Shown: positions 35,745-46,800 of the stretch, piece after piece | Layout of the letters: every line of letters starts with the position of its first letter | Position numbering within the stretch: position 1 is the stretch's first letter | Assembly: GCA_963666875.2 (NCBI GenBank) | Contig: CAXXPU010000016.1 | Coordinates: forward strand, 1 to 64,000 | DNA: 64,000 nucleotides | Direction: 5' to 3' | Origin: G963662655 sp963666875 | GTDB lineage: Bacteria > Cloacimonadota > Cloacimonadia > Cloacimonadales > JAIOQZ01 | Position numbers and translations under genes: made by a program | The notes under the pieces: generated by a model | The model's input: the letters and a program-made list of their open reading frames with translations, nothing else | Databases searched by the model: none | What the model was told of the DNA's origin: nothing

Positions 35745-36811
35745 CAGGCGTCCAGAATGGATTGCAGTGTGTCGTTATTGAAATCCCGGCTGATCACCGT
35801 GATCAGTCGGATCAGATTCTCGTAGTCGTCCATGGATATTTGCCCGATATGGCTGTGCGCGTAGCGAACCGGAACGCCCAGCACAATAGAGGGAATTCCC
35901 TCGTGCGCCAGATGGATACGGGCGCCGTCTGTACCGCCGCCTTTACGCACCGTAAGCTGGATCGGGATATCGTGCTTCTTCGCGATCTCGATCACATACT
36001 GTTTGAGCCCTTGATGAACCAGCATGCTGGGATCGTACAGCCGTACGTGAACGCCCTTGCCGACGCATGTCTGCGGAGTCGATTTCGCGAATTGACCGAT
36101 GGTGTCGTCTGCCGGTGGACCTTCCAGAATGAACGCGATGTCAGGTTTGACAATGCTGGTGATCACCTGTGCGCCGCGGGTTCCAACCTCTTCCTGCACC
36201 GATCCGGCGCAATAGATCGTGCTTGCGTGATCCTCATTCAACGCCTTGCCAAGCTCGATTGCCGCGCCAATGCCAACGCGATTGTCGAACGCTTTGTTGA
36301 AAAGTCTGCGGGTCGATTCCGTGTAATGCGGGACGCAGCGCGGGATAATGGCGTTGCCACGCGTGACCTTGTATATGCTGCCAACTTCTTCGAGAGACTC
36401 GGCACCGATGTCGATGAAAAGCGAGTCCATATCCATTGCGGTGGATTCGCCCTTCTTCAGGTAGTGCTTGGGGATCGAACCGAAGACGCCATAAACCTTC
36501 TCGCCTTCGTCGTTGATAATATCCACCGATTGCGACATCAGTGTGGCGGGATCCCAGCCACCAATAGGCTGAACCTTGATTAAGCCGTCCTTCGTGATGT
36601 CGAAGACGATGAAACCGACCTCGTCCATGTGTCCCACGAACAGCAATTTCGGCTGATCGTCCGAACCTTTTTTCTCGAAAACGATCGAGCCGAGGCGGTC
36701 CATCTTGTAATTGCCTGCCAGTTCACGAATCATGATCTCCCGAACGGGTTTCTCGAAACCGGAGATGGCGGGCGTATCACACAGTTCTTGAAGAAGTTGC
36801 AGTTTTGTCAT
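35744..36811 (-). CDS. M42-family metallo-aminopeptidase
   Basis: A 355-residue cytoplasmic peptidase of the M42 (FrvX/YsdC, TET-type) family, which forms large assemblies that trim peptides. Metal ligands and catalytic residues are visible: His in FVGHMDEVGF, Asp in FDNRVGIGAAIELG, the catalytic Glu in VQEEVGTRGA, and a late His in YAHSHIGQIS. AAGGGGT precedes ATG 36811. It is the first gene of the six-gene minus-strand run. A promoter-like TTGACA lies just upstream. Endoglucanase or deblocking aminopeptidase, the older names used for this family, should not be read as a tested activity. Confidence 0.9.
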   Translation of the reverse strand: MTKLQLLQELCDTPAISGFEKPVREIMIRELAGNYKMDRLGSIVFEKKGSDDQPKLLFVGHMDEVGFIVFDITKDGLIKVQPIGGWDPATLMSQSVDIINDEGEKVYGVFGSIPKHYLKKGESTAMDMDSLFIDIGAESLEEVGSIYKVTRGNAIIPRCVPHYTESTRRLFNKAFDNRVGIGAAIELGKALNEDHASTIYCAGSVQEEVGTRGAQVITSIVKPDIAFILEGPPADDTIGQFAKSTPQTCVGKGVHVRLYDPSMLVHQGLKQYVIEIAKKHDIPIQLTVRKGGGTDGARIHLAHEGIPSIVLGVPVRYAHSHIGQISMDDYENLIRLITVISRDFNNDTLQSILDA

Positions 36812-36834
36812 TCGTTACCCCTTTAGTTTACTGC

Positions 36835-36863
36835 AAAAATCGACCGCCCCGGTGAACTGTCAA
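36835..36863 (-). promoter_or_regulatory. Candidate promoter of the M42-murI-pyrG run
   Basis: On the minus strand a consensus TTGACA (36863-36858) is followed after 17 bases by ATTTTT (36840-36835), a poor -10 box. It is the only -35-like consensus close to the first gene, whose ATG is at 36811. Confidence 0.3.
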
Positions 36864-36897
36864 GTAAAACACACGACAGAATTCCCGCCCGAACTTC

Positions 36898-37239
36898 GTG
36901 AAAATCGATAAATTTATCTTTACATCCGGTGAGCGCGCCGCAGACAATGTATTACATAAGGAGATCATCATACGCACAACCATCACCATCGCTCTATTGC
37001 TGTTCGCCGCGACCATCTTCGCTTATCCCGTACTACGGGGAGAAGGCACTTCTCAGTTTACCGTATATGGAGAACAACGTTTTGAACTTGTTGATGAAAT
37101 AGACCTCGGCGTTACCCTTCGGAAATCGGAAGATCTGCAATACTGGGAATGGTACGATGCCAATAACAATCTGTTGAATCGCTGCCCGATCAACCCGCAC
37201 ATATCCGAAATCGTGCCCGTCAACACAAATGGGTACTAA
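36898..37239 (+). pseudogene. Remnant of a small exported protein
   Basis: The open frame begins at GTG 36898, but the only good ribosome site, AAGGAG at 36958-36963, points to about 36970, where the codon is ATA instead of ATG. From there the translation is RTTITIALLLFAATIFA, a convincing signal peptide, followed by ~70 polar residues that stop at 37239 without a clear domain. A lost start codon and an abrupt end suggest a decayed or truncated exported protein. A non-canonical ATA start or a sequencing error would also fit. It lies divergent from the M42 gene. I recognise no family. Confidence 0.4.
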
Positions 37240-37387
37240 AAATTCTGGGGGTATTCCTGAAAGGAACAAACGATGCTAACTCCCCAAATTCCTGACAGTT
37301 ATTCAACCAAATTTACGCTCATGGTCTGATTTCATGAATTTGGCAGGATTTGTCGTTTGTTGCAATCAAGTGTGCATAAAAAGAAAA

Positions 37388-37465
37388 TGGTCGGGATGAG
37401 AAGATTCGAACTTCCGACCTCACGGTCCCGAACCGTGCGCGCTAACCGGACTGCGCTACATCCCG
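37388..37465 (-). tRNA. tRNA-Pro (anticodon CGG)
   Basis: On the minus strand the acceptor stem CGGGATG pairs with CATCCCG. The D arm has GCGC/GCGC, the anticodon stem is CACGG/CCGTG with loop TTCGGGA (anticodon CGG, reading CCG), and the T arm is GGAAG-TTCGAAT-CTTCT. Discriminator A and an encoded CCA end the 78-base gene. All stems pair. Confidence 0.95.
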
Positions 37466-37809
37466 ACTTTCAAGTTATGCAAAGAACGGTGAGTGGCATT
37501 TCTTGTCAAATGATTTTTCGAGAGAATCAGAAGGAGTGGATCAGTGTGCCGTCCGGGGAGGTTTTTTGTGCTGGAATCATGGGCTGAGCCAAGATGAAGC
37601 GAATCGTGGGAACATGATGAACAATATTCTTGAATTATATAGGAGTATTTATTTGACAGGGCTCGATTGATGCGTTATTATTACAATGTTGAAAACTGAA
37701 TTGAATCATTTTGGCCGGGATGAACTGTGTAGAAAAAAATACATGTGTTCTGTCGAAAAGTTATCGCTCGAAAATATTCACACTGCCACAACCTTGATTG
37801 GAGGTACGA
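37466..37809. other. Leader region before the large secreted protein
   Basis: About 340 bp without a supportable gene. It contains the promoter at 37653-37681 and an AT-rich 5' leader of ~125 bases up to the ATG at 37810. I see no terminator or repeat here. Confidence 0.6.
37653..37681 (+). promoter_or_regulatory. Sigma70-like promoter
   Basis: Consensus TTGACA (37653-37658), a 17-base spacer and TATTAT (37676-37681). This is the clearest promoter in the window and drives the secreted-protein gene at 37810, with a leader of ~120 bases. Confidence 0.7.
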
Positions 37810-40779
37810 ATGTCTTCAGCTATCACGCGTTTTCTATTCATTGCGGCGATCGTCGCGTTTTGCACAATCCTGCCGTTATCGGCTCAGAACTCGACGCTCG
37901 GTTTCAACGGTACGGACGGCTATGTGTCGGTTACTGGGCTTTCCGCATCGAGTACATCGACCTTTACAATCGAAAGCTGGTTTCTCTTCGAAGACTATCC
38001 CACTTCATCGCATCGATGGGTATATCATCTCCATTCCGGCGATAGGAGAAGGGTACTTCTAGGAGTCAATCAAACAAGTAGTTATATCGCTGTCCATCTT
38101 ATACCACAACTTACTACGGATACCGGAGCGATCGTCTTGACGTCCGACATTGTCGCCGAAAAGGGGAAGTGGTATCACGCAGCGGTGGTTGTTAATGATA
38201 CCAATGTGAAACTATATGTAAACGGAACATCGTTATATGAGACAAATTTCAGCTACTCCTGGCAGTTCAACGACAACCACACCCTCTATTTAGCCTCGGA
38301 TTACTGGTACGGCAGCACCGCCTATTCCGACATCCGCATCGACGAAGTGCGCCTCTGGAGCGATGAACGTTCGCAGAGCGAGATTCAGTCGAACATGTAC
38401 AAGCAGCTCGCAGGTACCGAGTCCAATCTACTCGCATATTACCGGATGAGTGATGGAAGCGGCACGTCGTTGACCGATGATTCGTCCAACAGCTATACCG
38501 GAACGCTGAATGGTGGCGTGAGCTGGGTCACGAACAACACGACGCCGATCGCGATGGCACCGTCAGCCGGTGACGGATCATCGGGCAATCCATATCAGAT
38601 CGCGAATCTGAATCACCTCTGGTGGCTGGCACAGACCTCATCCGTCTGGGGAAATCACTTCCTGCAAACAGCAGATATCGATCTGGGCGATTATCAGGGA
38701 GGCGTTGGCTGGATACCGATCGGAAACGCGACGACACAGTTTACCGGCATCTATGACGGCGATGGCTACAAGGTAATGAACCTCTACCTGAATTATCCCG
38801 GCAACGGCGAACCGACCTCGATTGCGGAAGCTCAATCCTTACCGGGAAGTATCGGGCTTTTCGGTTATCTCGAGTGTTCATCGACGGCGGACGCGATTAT
38901 ACGCAATCTCGGAATCCTGAATGCCGACGTAACTGGCGGAAGAGGCACCGGCTCTCTCCTGGGTCGAGCACTCCTTCCCAGCAACGCATCCTACACGACG
39001 ATTGTCGAGAACTGCTATGCCACCGGAACCGTGACCGTGCGCGGTTTTGGCGCTACGGGTGGACTGGTCGGCGCGAACAACTCGCAGAAGAAGAACATCG
39101 TCCCCGTCATCCAGTACTGCTATTCCGAAGCCGATGTACAGAGCCGTTTTCCGACCAACACGATCCAGAATCCAGATGACAACAACGAATATTTCAACAT
39201 CAAGTACGGAAGCCTGGTTGGCTGCAATGAGAACGGACTAACGATGGATAGCTACGCGAAAGGTGACGTTTATGGCGGCAAGCGCGTTGGCGGAATAGCC
39301 GGCTGTTCTATCCGTGGCGCTGTGATTCGCTGCTACGCGACGGGCCAGGCGAGGACAGCATTTCAGGCGCCACCTTTCACCGCGGATGCCGATCCGTTTG
39401 TAGGCGGCATCGTCGGACGTGTAGAAGGTCAGTTGCCTCCGGGTCTGGGCGGATTTTCGGGTAGCGGATCGATTCAGATGTGTTACTGGGATACCGCGAC
39501 CTCCGGCAATACCACGTCCGGAGGCGAACCCGGCGCGCAGGGACGTTCGACGGTTCAGATGCAGACGCAGGCAACGTTCGTTGACTGGAACTTCAATGGC
39601 GTGTGGCTCATCTCCGCGAGCCAGTATCCACGCCTCGGCTGGCAAGACGGCGTCAATATCAATCCACTTGCGGATACCTACGAAGGGATGTTGATCCCGA
39701 CGATCATCGGCGATGTTGCGCAACCCGATCAGCTCTACTCCGCTACCACCGTCGGTGGGCAAGCCGTTTACGTGGGCTTTATGCCGGCTTCGGACGAGAC
39801 GATGAATATCTCGATCTACGCGATTTATTCGGAAAATCCGGGATTTGTCGAGGGTGATTTCCCGAATCCCGAAAACCTCGGAGCATACTGGAAGTTCTAC
39901 TGTTCCGACGATGCGGTGCTTCGCGCCGCGCAGTATGTGGATATCCAGATGCCCGTCGAATACACTCAGATTTGGTATCGATATTCGCGGGACGGATCGG
40001 AAATCCTTTCGTGGCGGGAAATTCCCGCTGGCGTTTCGAATTACCAGTCAGGAGCTTATATTTACAGGATTACGATCAGCGGGTTGGTGCTCCCCAATCC
40101 AACCAGAGCAGGTGAACTTGGCGAAATCGAATTCGCAGGCGATATCGGCGGCGGCGATACCCTACCAGTGGAGCTTTCCTCCTTCACGGCGGAAGTCACT
40201 TCCGAGAACAACGCCCTGCTGAGCTGGGAGACACAGTCGGAAACCGATATGAACGGTTACTACGTATATCGATCGGAAGAAGAGCTTCTCGAAGACGCGA
40301 TACGAGTCTCCGGCTTGATAACTGCCGAGAACAACTCCTCCGGCGCTTCGTACAGCTTTGTGGATTCGGATGTCACGCAGGACGAAACCTATCACTACTG
40401 GCTGGAGAGCGTCGAACTGAATGGCGCGTCGCAGTTCTTCGGTCCGGTGGCTGTGACCATCACGCCCGGCGAAGAGGAAGGCGAAGAGACGCCGGAAGCG
40501 TTTATCACCGGTCTTAACGGCTGCTATCCGAATCCGTTCAATCCCTGCACGGAGGTATCCTTCACGCTGAAAGAGGACGCGAAGATCGAGCTTTCTGTCT
40601 ATAACCTGAAGGGGCAGTTGGTTCGCGTACTGACAAGCTCAACCTTTGCGAAGGGTGAGCATCGCATAGCCTGGAACGGTGTTGATCGAAATGGGAACGA
40701 GGCCTCCAGCGGTGTTTATATGTTCCAGCTTCGATGCGGAAGAGATATATTCACCCGGAAGGCGATATTACTGAAGTAA
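37810..40779 (+). CDS. Large secreted protein: LamG-like, GLUG-like repeats, sorting-type C-terminus
   Basis: A 989-residue exported protein. GGAGGT at 37800 lies inside a longer frame and fixes the start at ATG 37810. Order: signal peptide ending LPLSAQ (~26); a LamG/concanavalin-like domain (~30-230) with FTIESWFLFED and later RIDEVRLWSDERSQSEI; then GLUG-type repeats (~260-600) seen as GTGSLLGRA, GATGGLVGAN, KRVGGIAGCS and FVGGIVGRV, which are typical of adhesins. A fibronectin-like module follows (~780-895, TLPVELSSFTAEV, ALLSWETQSE). The last ~85 residues begin YPNPFNPCTEVSFTL and end GVYMFQLRCGRDIFTRK, the same class of sorting domain as in the protein at 1644-3893. Inferred role: surface adhesion or carbohydrate binding. 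Confidence 0.85.
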   Translation: MSSAITRFLFIAAIVAFCTILPLSAQNSTLGFNGTDGYVSVTGLSASSTSTFTIESWFLFEDYPTSSHRWVYHLHSGDRRRVLLGVNQTSSYIAVHLIPQLTTDTGAIVLTSDIVAEKGKWYHAAVVVNDTNVKLYVNGTSLYETNFSYSWQFNDNHTLYLASDYWYGSTAYSDIRIDEVRLWSDERSQSEIQSNMYKQLAGTESNLLAYYRMSDGSGTSLTDDSSNSYTGTLNGGVSWVTNNTTPIAMAPSAGDGSSGNPYQIANLNHLWWLAQTSSVWGNHFLQTADIDLGDYQGGVGWIPIGNATTQFTGIYDGDGYKVMNLYLNYPGNGEPTSIAEAQSLPGSIGLFGYLECSSTADAIIRNLGILNADVTGGRGTGSLLGRALLPSNASYTTIVENCYATGTVTVRGFGATGGLVGANNSQKKNIVPVIQYCYSEADVQSRFPTNTIQNPDDNNEYFNIKYGSLVGCNENGLTMDSYAKGDVYGGKRVGGIAGCSIRGAVIRCYATGQARTAFQAPPFTADADPFVGGIVGRVEGQLPPGLGGFSGSGSIQMCYWDTATSGNTTSGGEPGAQGRSTVQMQTQATFVDWNFNGVWLISASQYPRLGWQDGVNINPLADTYEGMLIPTIIGDVAQPDQLYSATTVGGQAVYVGFMPASDETMNISIYAIYSENPGFVEGDFPNPENLGAYWKFYCSDDAVLRAAQYVDIQMPVEYTQIWYRYSRDGSEILSWREIPAGVSNYQSGAYIYRITISGLVLPNPTRAGELGEIEFAGDIGGGDTLPVELSSFTAEVTSENNALLSWETQSETDMNGYYVYRSEEELLEDAIRVSGLITAENNSSGASYSFVDSDVTQDETYHYWLESVELNGASQFFGPVAVTITPGEEEGEETPEAFITGLNGCYPNPFNPCTEVSFTLKEDAKIELSVYNLKGQLVRVLTSSTFAKGEHRIAWNGVDRNGNEASSGVYMFQLRCGRDIFTRKAILLK

Positions 40780-40804
40780 ACTTCTGTCTGACAACGATAA
40801 TCGG

Positions 40805-40834
40805 AAAACCCGCGAGCCAGCACTCGCGGGTTTT
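40805..40834. terminator. Bidirectional terminator between the two large secreted-protein genes
   Basis: AAAACCCGCGAG (40805-40816), loop CCAGCA, CTCGCGGGTTTT (40823-40834): a perfect 12-bp stem with A and T runs on the two sides. It ends both the plus-strand gene (stop 40779) and the minus-strand giant gene (stop 40855). Confidence 0.9.
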
Positions 40835-40854
40835 CGTTTATCAGATCGAAGCGA

Positions 40855-43800
40855 TTAATCCGTCCTGCGTATTGATGTTCGGGTCGATCCATCGGTCGAT
40901 TTTCTTGTGGTGCGAACCGGCTCCGAGCAGGCGGTTACGCGGTAGAAGCGATTGGCTTCCGTCAACGCCTCGCTCCAGGATGTGGCATCGACAGCCTCTT
41001 CGAGTGTCCAGTCCTCATCGTCCGCAAGCGGATCGCCACTGGAATAGACCCTGTAGGAAGATGCGCCGTCAACGGCATCCCAGCTCAGGTTTATATCTCT
41101 GCCTGCAACCGCGATGCGAACATTCTTCGGAGCGTCGAGCGCGCCGGCAGGCATCTCGAACGGATGCGGATTCACCGGATCGCCAATGATCTGGTTGCTG
41201 ATCACGGTAAGCGCGTTGTCCAGATCGGTGTATTCGCCGCTGTCCTGGTTCCACGTCTTGAAGGTCAGTTCATCCACGTAGTCGTTCGAATAGACGGTCA
41301 GGAAGTAGAGCTGGTCGCCCTGCACTTCGATGGCGGAGGCGATACCGCGACATTCGTCGCCGTCGAACGCGCCGATGATCAGGTCGGGATCTTGCAGCAT
41401 CGAGCCTTCCTGCCAGATGCTTCCGGTGATGTTGGCGGAGAACTCGTAATCGAGCGGATTGATCTCCCAACCCGGGACATCCGGAATCATGGCGATTACG
41501 CGTTGTGAGGATGTCTGGCTGCTAAGGCCGCGCGTCAGATCGTAGTCCGGATAGTGGAAGGATCCGGCGTTCGCGGTGTTGAGCATGTAGCCGTCGCCGG
41601 GATTCATGAACAGGAGTGATCCGACCCAGCCGTAGCCTTCGACGTATTGCGCGAAGCCGTGCTGGTTCTTGATCAGGTCGCCGGTGGTCAGGTTTTCGAT
41701 GTCGTCGAGCGCTTCGGTGACGCTGACGCTGACGTGCGGGATATATCCGATCCAGTTCCAGCCGCTTCCGTAGGTGATGGTGGTCGTGTAGGGATCTTCG
41801 AGGAGACCGGTCAACAGCAGGTCGTCCGCGCTGGAGAGCTTGATCTTGACCATCTCGGCGGTGGATATCTCGGTCAGCGAGCCGGTCCAGCCTGTTCCTT
41901 CGACGTACTGCGCGTACTCGGTCTGGTTCTTGATCAGGTCGCCGGTGCTAGGCTGGAGGTTCGCCAGGAGGTCGTTGACGGACATGGAGGTCTGGTTTTC
42001 GAGGTTGGTCGAGAACCATGTCCAACCCTGGCTGCAAGAAATGTCACGAACCAGTTCGGGTTCGGCGTGAACGACAGTCGGCGTCACCGGCGTGCCGTAA
42101 ACGGCGCCCTCGGCGAAGGTGAAACTCTCGGTGATACCGATGTGTTCCTTGCATTCGGAGTCGTCCCAGATGCGGAAGACGAGTTCCTCGCCATACTCGA
42201 CATCGCTTTGAACCGTCAGGAAGAATGCGTAGGTGCTTGTCAAGTAGGGCACGAGTTCTGTCTGAGCAAAACCGCGGCATACGTAATCTCCCTCGCCGTC
42301 GATGACAAACGCGCCAATGACGTCACCCGCATCATGAGAAATCTCGCCTTCGATGGTCATTTGACCGGTAATCGACATGGAGTAGTCGTAGGCTCCGATC
42401 GGCTGCGTTGACCACACGGGCGGGTCTGCCAGGACGCCGATCTCGATCACCAGTGGTTCCATGCCCAGTCCGGGGATGTTTGCGAACAGGGTGTCGAGAT
42501 ACGTACCGAATCCAAGCTGGTCGCTGATGGTGAGAGTTATCGTCTCCGAATCCAGCGGAAGCAGCGTTCCGGAGGATGGATTCACCGAGAGCCATAGCGG
42601 AATGTTTTCGATGGTGAAGGAGGAGGTCTGCCCACCGCAGTTGATCAGTTCGGTGGTCAGGGTCATTTCTTCGCCCAGGGGCTTGATCACTTCGATTTTA
42701 CCGACGTCCCACCCAACCGGGTTGGCATTGACGAAGAACTCCCACTCGACGGCTTCGTCGATGGGGTTGCCGTTGAGGTCTTCCACGCCATCGACGATCA
42801 CGCGCATGGTGTAGTTCTCCATCCAGTAATTGGCAATATTGGGGGTAATGACAATCCGGTTTTCGTAGGTTTCGATCGTGCAATCGACGATCAGCCCCGT
42901 ATCCAGTACTTCTACCACGATGTTCTCGTAGAGAACGGTTTGTGGGTCGATTTTCTCGTTGAAGGTGACGGCTATCTCATCTCCGAGCTGCATGATGCCG
43001 TCAGCAGGCTGAGGCAATCCGAGAACTACCGGTCCGTGCCGGTCGATTGTTCCGGAGATCGTTTCGGTGTAGTAGGGTGTTCGCACATTGTCGGTTGCTC
43101 CGGCGCGTATCTGGTAGGTTCCGTCCGGAAGGCCGATCGTGTTCCACGGGTATTCGATATAGTGTGCACCTGCGGAAAGAGAATCGCGCGGTATTTCGAA
43201 TCCCGGCATCCAGTCGGTGTCGGCCGGCTGCTTGTATTGCATTACGAGCGAATTGAAATCGGGTTTGTCGAGATCGTAGTCGGTCAGCATCACGATAAGG
43301 CTGTCTCCGGAAGCCTGGTTGATGATCCATCCGTCCTGCGGTGAGTTGATCGAAACGCGGCTGTAGGGCGCTTCCCAGGTCACATTAAAGTACTGTTCGA
43401 TCCAGAAATTGTGTCCATCGGGTCCATCACGTCCACGGTCCCCTTCAGCGTAAAACGTAATACCGAGGTCGGTATATTCGAATTCGTCAGGTCCCTGTGC
43501 AATCGTCATTACCGCTTGTACTGCGCTTCCAGCAGGGACATCGAAAGCCATTCTTTCTTCGAGCGTTACCCCATTGATCTTGATTTCCGCTCCATTCTGA
43601 TTTGTCGCGTGCATCACTTCGAGGAAATACCTGCGGTCTTCCCCGGTCTGGCTGGTATTTCCGAGGGTCAGGATGAATGCCGCTTCTTCGCCTTCGAGCA
43701 ATCCATTCTGTGAATATCTGTTTGCCGTGAACGACACACCGTCACGGGGTTGTGTATTCGGTTCCCACGGGTTCGAACTTGCGCCGGAGATCAGATCGAA

Positions 43801-46800
43801 GACAGGCGTACCATATACCGGATCGACCAGCACGTCGAGCGTGAAATAGTCCGCCTGCCAGTTCAGATAGGAACATTCATCATTATCCGCCAAGGTGAAA
43901 CCCGTTGTGGTGGTTGTCGAGTTGGTCTCGCTTTCCGTCGATCCGATCGTGAGTGCCGCATTGAATTTATAGCCTGTTTCGCCGCCTATGCCGTCAACAG
44001 TACCGCCGATCTCCACACCGAAATCTCCACTGACAGTGCTCGAAAACACGATCGTCTGAGTCTCACTCGCCTGGCAGGATTCTTCGAAGCTGTAGCCGGC
44101 TCCAGAATTGAACGACAGGTTTTCCGGGTGATTCGGATTTGCTTGGGCATTGTCCTTGTTCTGTTCGTTCATATCCAGATATCCCTGCCACATACTGGCG
44201 CTTGCGGTATCGCCGATCGCCTCGAGATTGGGAATAACGGTTTCCCGAATCTGGAGATCGGTGTACATATAGACTGTGGCAAATCCGTCCGGAACCACCA
44301 TCACACTGGTATCGATGGCGACTGTCTCCTCCAGATCGTCCCACGAAATCTCGTTAGTCACGCCCCAGATAAGGTTGAGGGCACCGCCGACAAACAAGTC
44401 GGACTCGCCGCCAATGATCTGGCTGTCGCTGGATGTCGAGTATGCTGTGTTGGTTGTGAATGTAAGCACCTGCTCCCGACTCTCAGTTTGTGCGGTTCCG
44501 ACTGTGATTCCGAACGAGAGATCGTCGGTAAGTTCGACCTCGTGCTCCACGCTCATCACGGCGCAGCCAGTCTCCCATTTGAAGGTTGGTCCGAGATGGA
44601 GGTTCAGGTAGGTGTTATGCTGCATACTCGTGCAAACAGAAGCCTGCATCGCGATTGAGTGGCTGCTGCTCTGCGAGAAGGTGCTCTGGCTGCCGTCTCC
44701 AGGAGGATCGTGAAGAATCAGGAACGGAATCTCCGGTGAGGTGGTCGCGTAAGTCGATTCCTTGGGCTTGACGCCCTCGGTCAACGCCCAGTTCACTTGC
44801 GACGCGTAGCGGTCCAGGTCTGCGTCTTCGATAGTGAATTCAATCAAATTCTGATATTGCCGATTGTATCCGGAAAGGATATTCGGTAGATACGGCGCGA
44901 ATTCATATACGTATTCGGTCTCGCCATTGAAATTATCCTCAGTCGCGCCGCTGGTTCCGATGTCGTCGCTGATCGTGATATCACAATCGCTGAGCCAGGT
45001 CTTCTGATCCGGATGTCCGTCGTAGCTGTAATCTTCGTATGCCTTCACGGTTACGCTGTACCACTCGTTCTGCGTAAGCACGTAGAATTCGTTTTCGGGA
45101 TACTCGCTGAAGTGGTGCAACTCGAGCGTATCGGGCCAGGCAACCTCGATTTCGAGCGGCGCTCTCCATTCGAAGCGCAGCGTGTCAAGGTCGTCGCCTG
45201 GAGAGGTCATGTCCATTTCTGCGGTTTTCATACTCTGGAACTGCTCATCGATCGCAAGTCCGAAGGGATCGTCTCCTGCCGGATCGACGGTGATGTTGTA
45301 GTCCAGCGGCGGGATGTTGTCGATCATGATACCGCCAGCCGCCCAGCTTTCACCGGTGATCTCGTCGAGGTAGCAGCCGTTCACGGACTGCACAGTCACG
45401 TCGAATTCTCCGATGGGATAGGAGTCTTCGCCGCCCACGACCTCCAGCCAGAAGTTGGTCTTGAAGGTGTCTTCGAAGTTTATGTTGGTGCGTGGGTAGG
45501 TGACCACGCCCAGATCCCAGGTGCGGTTGAAGGGATGGTCGTCGTAGCTGACGGAGATAATGCAGTTCTCTCCGTGCTCCACTTCGAGATTGTAATAGCC
45601 GTCTTCGTCAGTCGTGATCAGCGGAACCGCCGTCTCGCCGTTACGCTCGATGATCGCGCCTTCCACCGGGCAGGATGTTCCCTGATAAACTACTCTTCCC
45701 GTGATCGGGATCATCGAGTTGTCGGTGAAATCGATGCCGTTCTGGGCGATGTTGCTCTGGCTGAGCGTGACCGAGCGCTGTTCCGGCTGGAAGACGTGTC
45801 CCTCCTTGTGCGGGGTGACGGTGAAGGTCGTCGATGTTCCGTATGGAATCTGACTTACGATGTACTCTCCCCACTCGTCGGTCAGCGCGCCCAGCTCGAT
45901 GCCCGGATCGGCATCCGACCAGTCGCAATTCGAGACTATTCCGTTGTGCGCGCCGTTGGTGCCGTCGAAGAAGGTGTCTCCGGTGCCTTCGTTGAGCGTC
46001 CAGTAACCTTCCAGCGCGTCTTCATCGACCGGAGCGATGATGTTCATTTGGTCCACGATCTCCGACTGACTGCGCGCAGCCGACCAGAACCGGATATCGT
46101 CCAGATAGCCCTCAAAATCGGGTCCGGATACAATATCTTCGACCGAGGTTCCGCCCAATACCCAGTCAGTACTCGAGGCGACTTCATACTCGTCGAGGTA
46201 GAGGGTGACGAGGGTCTCGGTATAGTTGTTGACGAGTGCCACGTGATGCCAGTCGTTGTCCGTGACATCGACCGAATCGGCGAACTGGGTCAGGGTGTGG
46301 CTTCCGTTGGTGAAGGTCATGTTGCCGGAGGCGTCGATGCCAAATTCGAAGATGCCCTTCTCCAGAACTGTCTGGCTGCCCAGTGGAGTACGAAGCCAGA
46401 ATTCGATCGTGTAGTTGTAGTTCATGTCCAGCCCGGGATCGTCGATGGTCATGGTCGAGTTGTTGGCGTTCTCGAACTGCAGGCAGTATCCCGGTGATGG
46501 ATTGAGGGAAACCTGGACCTCGTTGACCGGATTGTTGTTCGCGGTGGTGACCGTTCCCGAGATCACGCCGTTGGGCTTCATGTACCCGACATCACTGTCC
46601 GAGTCGCCTGTTTCGGTGCCGTTGTACGACTGGATGTAGTAGGAGTAGAATTCACCCGGGATCGCGGTGTAGTCGGAATAGGCGGTAGTTTGCCCATCTA
46701 CGGTGGTGATATTGATATCGTCGCGGAAGATGCGGAAGCCGGATGGCGCAGGATCGTATGCACTGTTGAAATCCCACAGTAACTGAATGTAACCAGGGTA

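Noticed and set aside
37357..37587. A 76-residue plus-strand open frame starting MLQSSVHKKKMVGMRRFE
   Set aside because: It is the antisense reading of tRNA-Pro; this peptide type is a common artefact over proline tRNAs. The tRNA folds perfectly on the minus strand.
45013..46497. A 494-residue plus-strand open frame
   Set aside because: It is antisense to the giant secreted protein gene, with no domain and no ribosome site.
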